DNA from: Saprolegnia diclina VS20
Taxonomy: Eukaryota > Oomycota > Saprolegniomycetes > Saprolegniales > Saprolegniaceae
Assembly: GCF_000281045.1 (NCBI RefSeq)
Contig: NW_008246079.1
Location: 79,993 to 115,528, forward strand
Length of the DNA: 35,536 nucleotides
Direction of reading: 5' to 3'
The translations under genes were made by a program, and so were the position numbers. Below are positions 20,255 to 29,826 of the stretch, one piece after another (within the stretch, counting starts at the first letter, position 1; every line of letters starts with the position of its first letter). The notes under the pieces were generated by a model. The model did not search any database. It was not told where the DNA came from and was given only the letters and a program-made list of their open reading frames with translations.

Positions 20255-22374
20255 ATGTCGACTGCAACATCAGCATGGGCGGTCTCCTTTGGCATGGACG
20301 ACTGCAAGTGCGCGAATCGCGCCTCGCTCTTTGAGCACAAGTACCTCCGCACGCACCGCGCCGGCAGCGTCAAGCTCGTCCGGTGCGTCTCTCTTCTTTG
20401 CCGCTGGTATTGATAGAGCGGAATAGGTGCTTTCCGCACTGCTGCCCCAAACACACGTTTGCCAACTTTTGCACCACGTCGCTCGACGTCGTCGTCTCGA
20501 ACGCAACGCTGGACATCCACGCCGACATGGCGTACCTTCGGTTTCAGCCGTCGACCGACCGGGTGCTGGCCGTCGGCGACGTCGTCGACGAAGCTTCGAT
20601 TGCCCACAGCACGCGCAGCCAAGCCAACATCAAGGGCGACTGGATCGCGAGCGACTCGAGACAGTTGGACGCGGTAGGGTGACAACTACGGCGGTGCGTC
20701 GGTGTTCATCGACGGCGTACTAGGCTACAATGACGTACCGGTTCAACCACAACAACCTCCTCGGGTGGCACTACGGCTGGATGGGCACGTCGACCAAAGC
20801 CCACCGCACGGCCACCCACCGCGTTGTCGTACGAAGTGCACACTCTCGGAACTCGCGTCACCAACAGACCTTCTATAGGCCTATGTTTTTCGCCGACTGA
20901 GCCCACAGTCGCTCCATGTCGTCGGCGTCGCGCTCTCGCCGTCCTTCATCATCATGTCGTACCGGCGCGCTTGCTACCACTGTCAAAGGCACCGCGGCGG
21001 CGTCGTCACGACCGGTTGCGAGTGCGACGGCGAGTTCAACACGCGCCAGGTGTCGTCGTCTCCACCGCCGTCGTCCGGAAGCAGTGTCGGGTCGCCGCCG
21101 ACTCTGCCGCGGCCGAGCATGGCGCTTGCGACGCGACCCGTCGACCCGATGGCCATGGAAAGGCAGCTCGGGACGGTCATGTCGTTTCTCCACCGACTGC
21201 CGTCGCACGCATTCGCCGGCAAGTACGACCGCATCGCCGACCAGCTCACAAGGAGCTTGCTCCAGCCCCTCGGCGCCCGCTGGGGCTCGCACCGGGTAAA
21301 GTTTCCGCGATGGATGCGGCCGCCGCCGGCGAACGTCGGTCCGTCGTCGTCTATTGAGGCACTGACGACGGTCTGCCTCGACCTTTTCCTCGCCAGCGTC
21401 TCGATGGACACGATGTTTGAGCAATCCAAGTTCATGCAAGCAAATGCACCGCGGCTCCTCGACCGGCAAGCGCTCCAGGACGCGTACCTCGAGTGGCTTC
21501 AGCTCCACTACCGCTACTTCAACCACCTCCTTGAGCCCATGTTCCTCACCCTCGATGGCCTCGCGACCCACATCAACGCCGTGTCCCAAACCGGTGCTCT
21601 CACGACCAACAACGCGCTGCCGACGACGTCGATCACGGGCTTTGAGAACTTTGTCGCGCAACTGCGCGAAGTCTACATGGTACATGACAATATGTAGGGT
21701 GAGGGTTGACGCAGGGGACTAGGGCGTGCCCGTGGCGACGCCGCCGGTCCGGAACCTGGTGCCGTCGTTGCTCAACGGCCATTGGGTTTTCCAGGAGACG
21801 CTCTCGTCGGCCTTCTCGATGGACCCGAGTGCGTTTGACCCGTCGGTCATCACGATCGTGCGCAGTATCACCATGACGTACGCGTTCCAGTGGGTGCTCT
21901 CGGTCACGTCGCTGCACGTAACTTGCAAACTTTGCCTTTGAGACGATTTCTATGAGATCGTAGATGCGGTCGGACCTCGAAGCGCACCCGACGCAGTGGA
22001 GCGAAATGGTGCTGGACGGACACCCGCACGTCTTTCGCGTCTTCCCGAACGGCGAGGCGTCCATGACCATGGTGGCCGGGTACCTCCACGGCGACTACCG
22101 CGCGTGGCTCCACGACGACCAGCTGCTCACGATTCAAATCTACACGTGGGGCTCGACCGATGCGATTTGCGTCCGATTCCAAGCGCGCGCGGCCCTCGGG
22201 CAGCTCGAAATCCAAGTCACCGTCGTCCGGTCGCCGATTGTCAAAGCCGACGGCGACGACTGGTCGACGTGGACGGCGTCGGCGCGCTGCGCTGCCTTTC
22301 GCCACGAGATCGAGTCGGTCGTCGTGCGCTTCCAGCTCGTCTACAAGGACATTCCGCTGCACGAAACGTTCTAG
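20255..22374 (+). CDS. Unrecognised Cys/His-rich protein, paralogue 3 (628 aa, 6 exons)
   Basis: Exons: 20255-20382, 20427-20673, 20724-20828, 20879-21679, 21723-21917, 21964-22374; total 1887 nt in frame. This is the third member of the family at 4305 and 7949, about 10 kb away on the other side of the HA-array genes. It keeps DCKC, RCFPHCCPKH, NFC, GWHYGWMGTSTKAHRT, SYRRACYHCQRH and CECDGEFN. The first exon covers what is split into exon 1, exon 2 and the 8-nt micro-exon in the other copies, so two introns are absent here; the five remaining introns are at homologous positions. The N-terminus is six residues longer. Function is unknown. Conserved Cys/His spacing in three diverged copies argues for a structural, possibly metal-binding, role. 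Confidence 0.78.
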
Positions 22375-23186
22375 CCACCAAGTGAAATAAGACATTATTG
22401 TTGTGCAGCCGTCTAGATCCTAAACCCACACTTTGCTGATGAGTTCGTTATTATATCCCGAGCCAAACCGAGGGCCACCGCGTGCCAACCGTCCTCGACT
22501 TTGTCGAAAGCCTTCTTCCACCGCTGTTGCCAGTATTGTACCGTTAACAAGCCGTTGTTGGCGCCATAGTTTTGTTTAGTGCTCCCAATGACTCGTCGTT
22601 GTGGCGCGTGCTCTCGATACTGGACTATCGCATGAGTCTTGCGATTCGACTCGAGGTTATCGTGGAGACTGCGCTTGCTAGCACAAAGCCACTAGGCAAG
22701 GCAGAGGTCATGGTCCATCGTGCAAGCGACGAGGGGGCGTACGCCCGTGTCCATGTCCATGGTCAGGTGCAACCCTTCCTGCACATCCTGGCGATGCGGT
22801 GCTGAATCTGGGTGCAAAATTCGCAGGTGCGAGATGCGTCGTCATCAGCAATCACCCGCGTCGACAGCAGCAGCCAGCAGCCGCCTCCTCCGCTGTATCC
22901 CTCTGCTGTATCCCAACTACAGGCTGGGATGGACCATCATGGACCACATTGCAGTAGGCGCGACGCTCGGCCTGCCTCTTCAAGCGATGCCATTGGCCAA
23001 AAACCCATCCATTTCGAGATGCGAGCCAATCAGCGTGTCGCATGCCACTGACTAGACCGCCGGCAGGTTATATTTTAAATTGAACGTTTAATTCCACATA
23101 CAATTGCCAAGTGGCGAATAAAAGTATAGCGGCCAACCGGCCTTTCTGCCCGCGTGGTCAATCTCGCTTGCGATCGTCGAGGAGCG
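22375..23186. other. Intergenic region; CCAAT motifs before the tetraspanin gene
   Basis: About 0.8 kb without a supported gene. ATTGGCCAA (22992-23000) and CCAAT (23026-23030) lie about 160-195 bp upstream of the tetraspanin ATG and may be CCAAT-box promoter sites. The frame 22572-22805 has no recognisable content. Confidence 0.4.
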
Positions 23187-24260
23187 ATGCAGTGCCGCAG
23201 CTTTAGCCGCCTCGTGCTCATCTTCACGAATGTGCTCTTCCTCGTGCTCGGCGGCGTCCTCATCGTCATCGGCGGTCGGCCATCAAGCTCGTCTTCTTGC
23301 ATCTCATGCGCGCGTAGGCTACATGATGCACGTCCCCGACCTCAACGCGTTCTCGGCCGATGGCATCTCGAGCGCCGTCATGGCGTGCGGCGTGCTCATC
23401 GTGCTCATCGCTCTCCTCGGCTGCTGCGGCGCGCACTGGGAAAGCAAGGTCTTCCTCTGCCCGTACGCGACGCTGGTACGCCTGATGCTGGCGGATGCAG
23501 TGGGCACGACGCTCTCGTAGGTGACCGTGTCGGTCGTCGCGCAGTTTGCGCTCGCCGGCCTCATGCTGCACGTGCACCATTCGCTGGTCAACATCTCGCA
23601 AGCCAGCTACGCAAACCAGTCGGCGCTGCTGTCCGAGGACGACCAGATCATCCTCGGGAGCCTCCACTCGATCTTCAACGAGGCGTACGACGCGTGCCAG
23701 CCGCAGGTCGACCTCATCCAGAGCCTCCAAGTGGGCTCGGTCGTGCTGCAGTGCATGGGCACCGACCCGTCGTACCAGTGGTTTGCCCCGTTTGCGGCCA
23801 ACCGCTGCTCGATCCGGAAGCAGGACCTGCTCCCGAACTCGACCTTCCGTCAGTGCGCCAAGGACATGGCCGACGGTGCAAGCGCGACGCAGCTGACCAA
23901 GGAAGCGCTCTTTTGCTCGTGCGAAGCTAACCTCGTTGCGTGGATGGACGAGCAGAGGTATCTACACTATCTATCCTATCCAAGTATCCATTTGCGATTT
24001 ACGACCTATTGCGTAGTGAGCTCATTGGTACGATCGTCGGCGTCATTGCTGGCTTTGAGATTGCGCTCGTGCTCCTCTCGTTCTACCTCGTGTGCACGCA
24101 GCGCCGGCGCCACCGCGGCTACCAGGAGATCCGGATGCCGCTGCGGCCGCAGTTCAACGCGCACCCGTACAACAACCTGCGCATGAACCCGGCCAACAAC
24201 CCGTACCAACCACAAGCCGGCCGCACGGCGCAGTCGCCGCTCGTGCCGCCGCAGCCCTAA
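23187..24260 (+). CDS. Tetraspanin-family membrane protein (308 aa, 4 exons)
   Basis: Exons: 23187-23274, 23318-23475, 23521-23957, 24017-24260; total 927 nt in frame. Tetraspanins organise membrane microdomains and partner proteins. Visible here are TM1 (about 8-30), a short first loop, TM2 (about 48-66) ending in GCCG as in many tetraspanins, TM3 (about 83-102), a large extracellular loop (about 105-228), TM4 (about 231-255) and a Pro/Asn/Gln-rich cytoplasmic tail. The large loop has six cysteines, including FCSC, and NxS/T sites, but lacks the textbook CCG motif, so this is a diverged member. The three introns (43, 45 and 59 nt) all end CGTAG. The start is the ATG just before the first hydrophobic helix. 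Partners are not predictable from sequence. Confidence 0.8.
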
Positions 24261-25948
24261 GACAAAAAGTCTCATTGGACGCCATCCCGTTAACATGGTG
24301 TGAATTTTGGTTTACCTCTTGTGCTGTGACGCTCTACGGCAAGGACGCCGATGCCTGTCCCATGGAACGCAGTGGCGCCGACCTTCTGGCGCAGCATAGC
24401 GCCGCACGGGCACAGCGCTCTGCAGCGAAGCGCGGTCTGGCTGTTCGTACAGTGCGCAAAGGCGTCGAGGGCGGCGGCGTGGCAAGGCGCTCGTCCTCAG
24501 CTCCAATCGGAAAGTTATACTATACCAGTAGTTCTCAAGCTGCATTTCGACGCTGGCATCTTGACGGCGCTTGCTGCGACTGGCATCGCTCTAATCGCGC
24601 TATAATGGCGGGATTTAGCAGCGAACGCAGACAATGAGATCGCCGAGCGTGCGCCAGAGCCGCCTGGGAGGGCGTCAACTGCACCGCCGCCCGGTGTCAA
24701 AGCAGTGGCACTACTTCCGTGGCTTCTGGGGTGTCTCTACTAGCGTTGCAAAGCTGAGCAGCTTAGTCGTTCGCGATAAAATGGGTCAGTGGACACGGCT
24801 TCGTCAGAGGAGCGACTCAGCTTGCAAATGTGGTTTGAGTCGAATTCGTACTGCTCTAGCGTATTGCTTGACTTTTGTGGTTTGTACGCAGCCGGGTGGC
24901 TGGAGCGACTCAGATTTGTGGTCTGGGCATGTCGTCAGCCTGCGATGCACATTGCTTAAATCATACGTGTGGGAGAGTGTGTGGGAGGGACTTGGGTCAG
25001 GTCGTGCTTGGTGCCGATATCGGAGCGGTTAGGTTTTCAACGGTTAACATGTGCAAAACAAGAGCAGCGGTTAGCCGGTTAATCGGTTTGCCTGCTGGCG
25101 CTTCAATCTGGACATGTCCTATTTCAGCCTGTTTTAAGCGATTTTCGGACGTGTCCCAAACCTGCGGACATGCGACACCCGTGGCATCTGTCTTGCCGGA
25201 ATCTCAGGCGCCGAGCGAGCGGTCCTGAGCGACCTCCGATGCAACCGCAGCCTCCGCAGCGATATACTCTGCTGCCACGTACGAGTACGTCGGCGAAGTA
25301 CCGCCGCTTATGTAGCTCAAAGGACTTGGTGTTTTTTTGCGCATCAACCCCAACTAACATTACCCCAACTTGGTTGACATGCTGCCTGCGACAAGGCGGT
25401 TGCGCTTCGACAACGAACGTCCATGCAGCTCAAGAAGCAGAAGCGACCGAACGACGTCGTTGTTGCTGCTGCTTCGGCTCTCGCAGTCCGCCCACTTTTA
25501 CCAGTAAGCTCGACCAGCCGTCTGGGACCCTAGCACTTCACCCTAACACAAGTCCCCGCCACTCGAGCCGCTGCGCTCTGCACCTGCACTGGTGCGATGT
25601 GTACCTCGCGCTGATCTCCATCCAACGTTGCTCCTCACGTTGCGGTGCGAGCAGTACCGGTAGCTGGGTAGCCAAAGTAGTGGGTGCGAATGGTGCCAGC
25701 GTACACTGTACGGTCGCCATCTCTGCCTCAAGCGCCGTAACTCGTAACAGGCTTGGACCACGGATATCGCCAGCACAACTAACGCGCGCGTCCCTGGCCG
25801 CGCTTCTACGTTGTACACTGTACGTCGAGAGCTGGCGTGCGCGGGGCAAGCTCTGCCATACGAGATCGGCGACCGACGTAACAGCGTGTTACAGCTGCGT
25901 TCGAACGCGCTTCGATTTGCCACTTGCAAATTTGCCGACTCAAGCAGC
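24261..25948. other. Intergenic region, no supported gene
   Basis: About 1.7 kb. Open frames (for example 24351-24605 plus and 25543-26073 minus) show no family motif. Around 25026-25090 there are several GGTTA/CCGGTTAA-type repeats, and a palindrome GGACATGTCC (25110-25119) has a near copy GGACGTGTCC (25147-25156). These may be remains of a mobile element, but no terminal repeat pair or target duplication could be shown. The 3' end presumably contains the promoter of the next gene. Confidence 0.45.
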
Positions 25949-27456
25949 ATGGGTCTCTTCCGCCAAAACTCGCCGTCGTCGCCGGCCGTTGCCGAGGACG
26001 GCCTCACGCCCGTCATGCAGGAGAAGAACGAAGACGCGATCTTCGCCGCGCGCAAGAAGCGCATGCTCATCATGGCCGGCTGCGGCTTTGCCGTCGTCGG
26101 CGCCGTCGGCGCTGTGACCTACTTTGGCACGGCCAGCGGTGCCAACGGCACGAGCACGAGCGACGTACGAAGCTCCATTATTGGGACGGAACAGGCAACT
26201 GATGCGAACGATGATGCGTAGGGCTTGGCGACGCCGACGACCAAGGCGCCGGCTGGTGAAACCTCCGTCGGCTCGACAGGCCTCGAAGGCGGCGTGACGA
26301 CGTCGGGTACGCGCCTGTCCGCGACGAGCGCCAAGATCTTATGGAAAATGGGCTTGTAGGCTACACCGAGATCCCGACGCCGGCGCCAACGACGCCCGAG
26401 CCGGTCTACGAGTCGTGGACCGAGACGACGACGAACGGCAGCATCGTGCACTTTTTCAACGGCACGTCGATCGAGACGACCAACGTCAATGGCACCGAGG
26501 CGCTCATCGGTGGCAACTCGACGACGTCGTCGCCCGAACTCGTGACGATCCTCCCGACGACCGAGACGACGGAAACCGACGCCCCGACCACGGACGCCAC
26601 GACGCCGGCGCCCACGGATGCTTCGACGGACGCCCCCACCCCGGCTGCCACCCCGGCTCCCACCTCGGCTCCCACCTCGGCTCCTACCCAGGCTCCCACG
26701 CAGGCTCCTACCCAGGCTCCTACGCAGGCTCCTACCCAGGCTCCTACGCAGGCTCCCACGCAGGCTCCCACGCAGGCTCCCACGCAGGCTCCCACGCAGG
26801 CTCCCACGCAGGCTCCCACGCAGGCTCCTACGCAGGCTCCTACGCAGGCTCCTACGCAGGCTCCTACCCAGGCTCCCACGCCTGCCCCGCAGCCTCAGCC
26901 GCAGCCCCAGCCTCAGCCCCAGCCTCAGCCTCAGCCGCAGCCTCAGCCGTCGCCCTCGTCGGCCCCGGCGCCGGCGCCAAACGCAGGCAAGACCAACAAC
27001 AACGGGTCGGGCAAGTGGGGCGGTGCCATCAAGATCGTCAACAACCTCCCGGCGGTGTGCAAGTACACGACCAAGTCGGCGACGTGGTTCACGGGCAACG
27101 GCCGCGGCGACCTGCAGAACGGCGAGTCCGTCCAGCTCGGTCCCTTTAGCGGCGGCTACACGCTCGGCGTCCAGGAGAACGTCTTCGCCAAGTGCGCGTA
27201 CTCGGGCACGTGCGCGTGGGAGAACAAGTCGGCGGACAACTACTGCTACAACTTCAGCCTCGACGCGAGCTGCAACGCCTCGTGGAACGACTGCCCGTAC
27301 CCGCCGGGCCAGCCCGGCAAGAACGGCGGCAAGTCGCCCGCGCCGGATGGTCGCCAGCGCTACTCCATCACGGGCTCGGTCGACGCCAGCGGCACGTGCG
27401 TCGTCACTGTCAACCCGACGGGCGGTGGCGTCTTCTACTGCGAATCGACGTTCTAA
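25949..27456 (+). CDS. Type II membrane protein with APTQ stalk and Cys-rich outer domain (465 aa, 3 exons)
   Basis: Exons: 25949-26164, 26222-26306, 26360-27456; total 1398 nt in frame. The N-terminus is cytoplasmic in character, with ARKKR (34-38) just before one hydrophobic helix (about 39-60), so a type II anchor is likely. A Thr/Ser/Pro-rich stretch, about 16 APTQ units (about 211-274) and a Gln-Pro run (about 275-297) form a long, probably O-glycosylated stalk. A C-terminal domain (about 310-465) has eight cysteines, and its start (IKIVNN, then LQNGESVQLGPFSGGY) recalls thaumatin-like folds only weakly; I do not assign it. Likely a cell-surface or wall-associated protein, by inference. 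Introns are GTACG...GTAG, 57 and 53 nt. The long antisense frame (26119-27468) is a shadow of the repeat. Confidence 0.72.
26689..26880 (+). repeat. 12-bp tandem repeat coding APTQ, 16 copies
   Basis: Sixteen 12-bp units close to CAGGCTCCCACG follow one another with only third-position changes (C/T, G/C), so the protein repeat is perfect while the DNA varies slightly. Diverged APTS units precede it and a Gln-Pro run follows. Such arrays often vary in length between strains. Confidence 0.9.
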
Positions 27457-28003
27457 GCTCCGTCGCAACCTGCATTGTTGTTCCCTAAATATGAATTTAT
27501 ACTCGTGCTATCGAGGCTTGGAGCGACTACGGATGCACTGAGCTAGATGGTACTAACACTGTACCTCGGCCTTGCCATGGCGGTGCACCACAGGGCGCCG
27601 GCCTTGTCGCTGAGCACAGACGCTTGTTGCTGCATCGCGCTGGGCGAACCCGCCGACTGGCGCGACCGAGTTTGGGATGTCGAGCTCTTAGAATTGGAGT
27701 AACTCTCTGCATCTTCACTATCCGACGTCCACGGGACTGAGACGACGGCTACATCTACGCTCTGAATTCGCGTCTGGAATCCAAGGACTGGGAATCCCAG
27801 ATGCAGACTCGGCGCAGTAGCGCTTCGCAGACCTTCTTGAGCGGTCGTTGCCGTCGTCTGGGGCACGACGGAGCTTGCTTCCGCGGTCATCCCTTGTCTG
27901 TCGACGCACAAAAATTCTGCGTTCTGATTGGCTCTCATTTGACACGCAACTCGGTCCTGCTGTGAGATCGCTAGAGTCATTTGCAAATTCTCGCCCAGAT
28001 ACT
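27457..28003. promoter_or_regulatory. Intergenic region with a CCAAT-type motif before the transporter
   Basis: 547 bp without a supported gene. ATTGG (27927-27931, the reverse of CCAAT) sits about 73 bp before the transporter ATG and is a plausible CCAAT box. Nothing else could be assigned. Confidence 0.35.
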
Positions 28004-29659
28004 ATGGACCACGAGGAGCGAGCGCCGTTCGTGCCGACGGCCAAGTCGGCCAGCTACGGCCACGCAACCGACCTCGAGGCTGGACCGCCGCTTCTCAGTC
28101 CGGTGCTGTCGCTGCGGTCGCCCGAAGCCGTCGCGCTCTTCTCGCAGTACTTTGCCATTGGCATTCTCTACGGCCTCCTTCCCGGCCTGCAGTACCCGAT
28201 CTTCAACAACTACTTGCACATGGAGGGGTACCAAACCTCGGCGTATGGCGTCCTCATTCACATTGGCTGGTCGTTCAAGGTCTTCCTCGGCATGCTCTCC
28301 GACTGCGTCCCGATCTACGGCTACCGCCGCAAGCCATGGATGCTTCTCGGCTGGACGATCGCAATCGTGTGTCTCGGCCTGCTTACGTTCACGCCGTTTC
28401 CGCAGCCGTACTGCGACGCCCGGTTCATTGCGTGTCCCGCCGTGCGCCCATCACCGTTGGTCAACGCCAGCTACTACAACCTTGACGCACCGAACGCTGG
28501 CACAACCATCATCGTTCTCTCGGTGCTCGTCGGGTTTGGCTACGTCATGGCCAACTCGGCCGCCGACGCCATGGTGGTCGAGTACGCCCAGCGCGAGCCG
28601 CTCGCGACGCGCGGGCGCACGCAGAGTGCGATCTATGCGAGTCGGTACGCCGGGCAGATGCTGGCGCAGACCTCGATCGCGCTCCTGCTCAACGGCAAAG
28701 TGTACGGTGGGTCGTTCGACTTTGACGTACCGCCGAACGTCGTGTACGGTCTTTGCCTCGCGCCCAGCGTTCTCATTCTTCCGAGCACGCTCCTGTGCCT
28801 TGTCGAGCACCAGTCGGAGGCGACGCCGATCCAGATCTGGCTCCGCTCGTTCTGGCAACTGCTCCAGACGCAGGCCATGTGGCACGTCTGCGCCTTCAAA
28901 TTCCTCAACTCGGCGTTCGCGTCTTTTGGGGCGACGCCGAGCGCGCCGATCGCGCAGACGTGGGCGCGCGTCGAGCCGCTCAACGACGCCATCTCGGGCG
29001 TGATCGGGTCGCTCGCAATGGCTATCATCATGGCCGGCGTCGGGCGCTACGGACTGCACTGGAACTGGCGCACCGTGGTCGCGATCTCGACCGTCGGCAT
29101 CGTAGCCATTGACGCGTTTGCAGTCTTTGCTACGGTCTGGGACCTTGTCCGCAACCAGTGGTTCTACACCGGCGTCGTCCTCGCCGAGAAGATCCCCGAC
29201 GGCATTCGCTTCATGGTTGCGTCCTACTGCGCCGTCGAGATCGCGGACGTCGGCAACGAAGGCGCCACGTACGGTCTCGTCACGACGCTCGGCAACCTCG
29301 CGTCGCCCTTTGCCGCTGTCTTCTACAAGCTCGTGGACGCCAACTTTGACGTGTCCCAAGATGCCATTGCTCGCGACGATGTCGACGTGCGCTGGCAGGT
29401 GACGTACTGCTTCCTCCTCTCGTACGGCGTGCGGCTCGCCGGGCTCCTCTGGCTCTTCTTGCTGCCACCTCAGAGAGAAGCCTTGCGGTCCCTCAAGCAG
29501 CACGGGACGCCGAGCGCAGTGGCCGGCGCCACACTCATTCTTGTGTTTGTCCTGGCGCTCCTGCTCTCGGTGACGACCAACTTTATGTCCATCTACCCGT
29601 CCACCAAGTGCTACCGCATCGCCGGCGGCCACGGCACGGTCAACGGCACGTGTTTCTAG
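28004..29659 (+). CDS. Folate-biopterin (BT1/FBT) family MFS transporter, 551 aa
   Basis: An intronless gene; the ATG at 28004 is the first in frame. The family carries folates and pterins across membranes and is expanded in oomycetes; the substrate of this member is not known. After an acidic soluble N-terminus (about 45 residues) there are roughly twelve hydrophobic helices. The segment GWSFKVFLGMLSDCVPIYGYRRKPWMLLGW (given here as key residues K, D and the YGYRRKPW turn, about residues 88-118) is the hallmark first cytoplasmic loop of BT1-type transporters. VLVGFGYVMANSAADAMVVEYA (in TM4-5) fits the family's conserved acidic position, and RGRTQSAIYASRYAGQ follows it. Length is normal for the family. 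It ends 167 bp from the stop of the opposing HA-array gene. Confidence 0.85.
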   Translation: MDHEERAPFVPTAKSASYGHATDLEAGPPLLSPVLSLRSPEAVALFSQYFAIGILYGLLPGLQYPIFNNYLHMEGYQTSAYGVLIHIGWSFKVFLGMLSDCVPIYGYRRKPWMLLGWTIAIVCLGLLTFTPFPQPYCDARFIACPAVRPSPLVNASYYNLDAPNAGTTIIVLSVLVGFGYVMANSAADAMVVEYAQREPLATRGRTQSAIYASRYAGQMLAQTSIALLLNGKVYGGSFDFDVPPNVVYGLCLAPSVLILPSTLLCLVEHQSEATPIQIWLRSFWQLLQTQAMWHVCAFKFLNSAFASFGATPSAPIAQTWARVEPLNDAISGVIGSLAMAIIMAGVGRYGLHWNWRTVVAISTVGIVAIDAFAVFATVWDLVRNQWFYTGVVLAEKIPDGIRFMVASYCAVEIADVGNEGATYGLVTTLGNLASPFAAVFYKLVDANFDVSQDAIARDDVDVRWQVTYCFLLSYGVRLAGLLWLFLLPPQREALRSLKQHGTPSAVAGATLILVFVLALLLSVTTNFMSIYPSTKCYRIAGGHGTVNGTCF

Positions 29660-29826
29660 CGTGGCATCGTAACCCTAGTCGCTGATCGTTTAGTATTTTT
29701 TGCTGTTGCGGACTTGGTGATGCGTCGCTGCAGTCTACACGGTACATGGCATTGTCGCATCCGAGTAGCCACAACATCGGAACGGACATTTGAGCTGTAT
29801 TGGTACAAGCATATAGCAAGCGGGGG

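Noticed and set aside
24516-25100. Possible hAT-type element: CAGTAGTTCTCAAGC on the left and a CTGCTG end after CCGGTTAATCGG on the right
   Set aside because: The ends match only at CAGxxG, no 8-bp target duplication is seen, and no transposase motif lies between them.
25110-25119. GGACATGTCC fits the animal p53 half-site consensus
   Set aside because: p53-type factors are not expected in oomycetes; a short palindrome match is easily due to chance.
26119-27468. 449-codon minus-strand frame rich in Arg/Gly/Ser repeats, and the 26618-27541 plus frame rich in RRLP
   Set aside because: Both are other-frame readings of the APTQ minisatellite gene; the repeat makes them look ordered. The paralogue-independent splice model and membrane anchor support only the 25949 gene.
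28451-29632. 393-codon minus-strand frame
   Set aside because: Shadow of the BT1/FBT transporter on the plus strand, whose hydrophobic helices and family motifs are clear.
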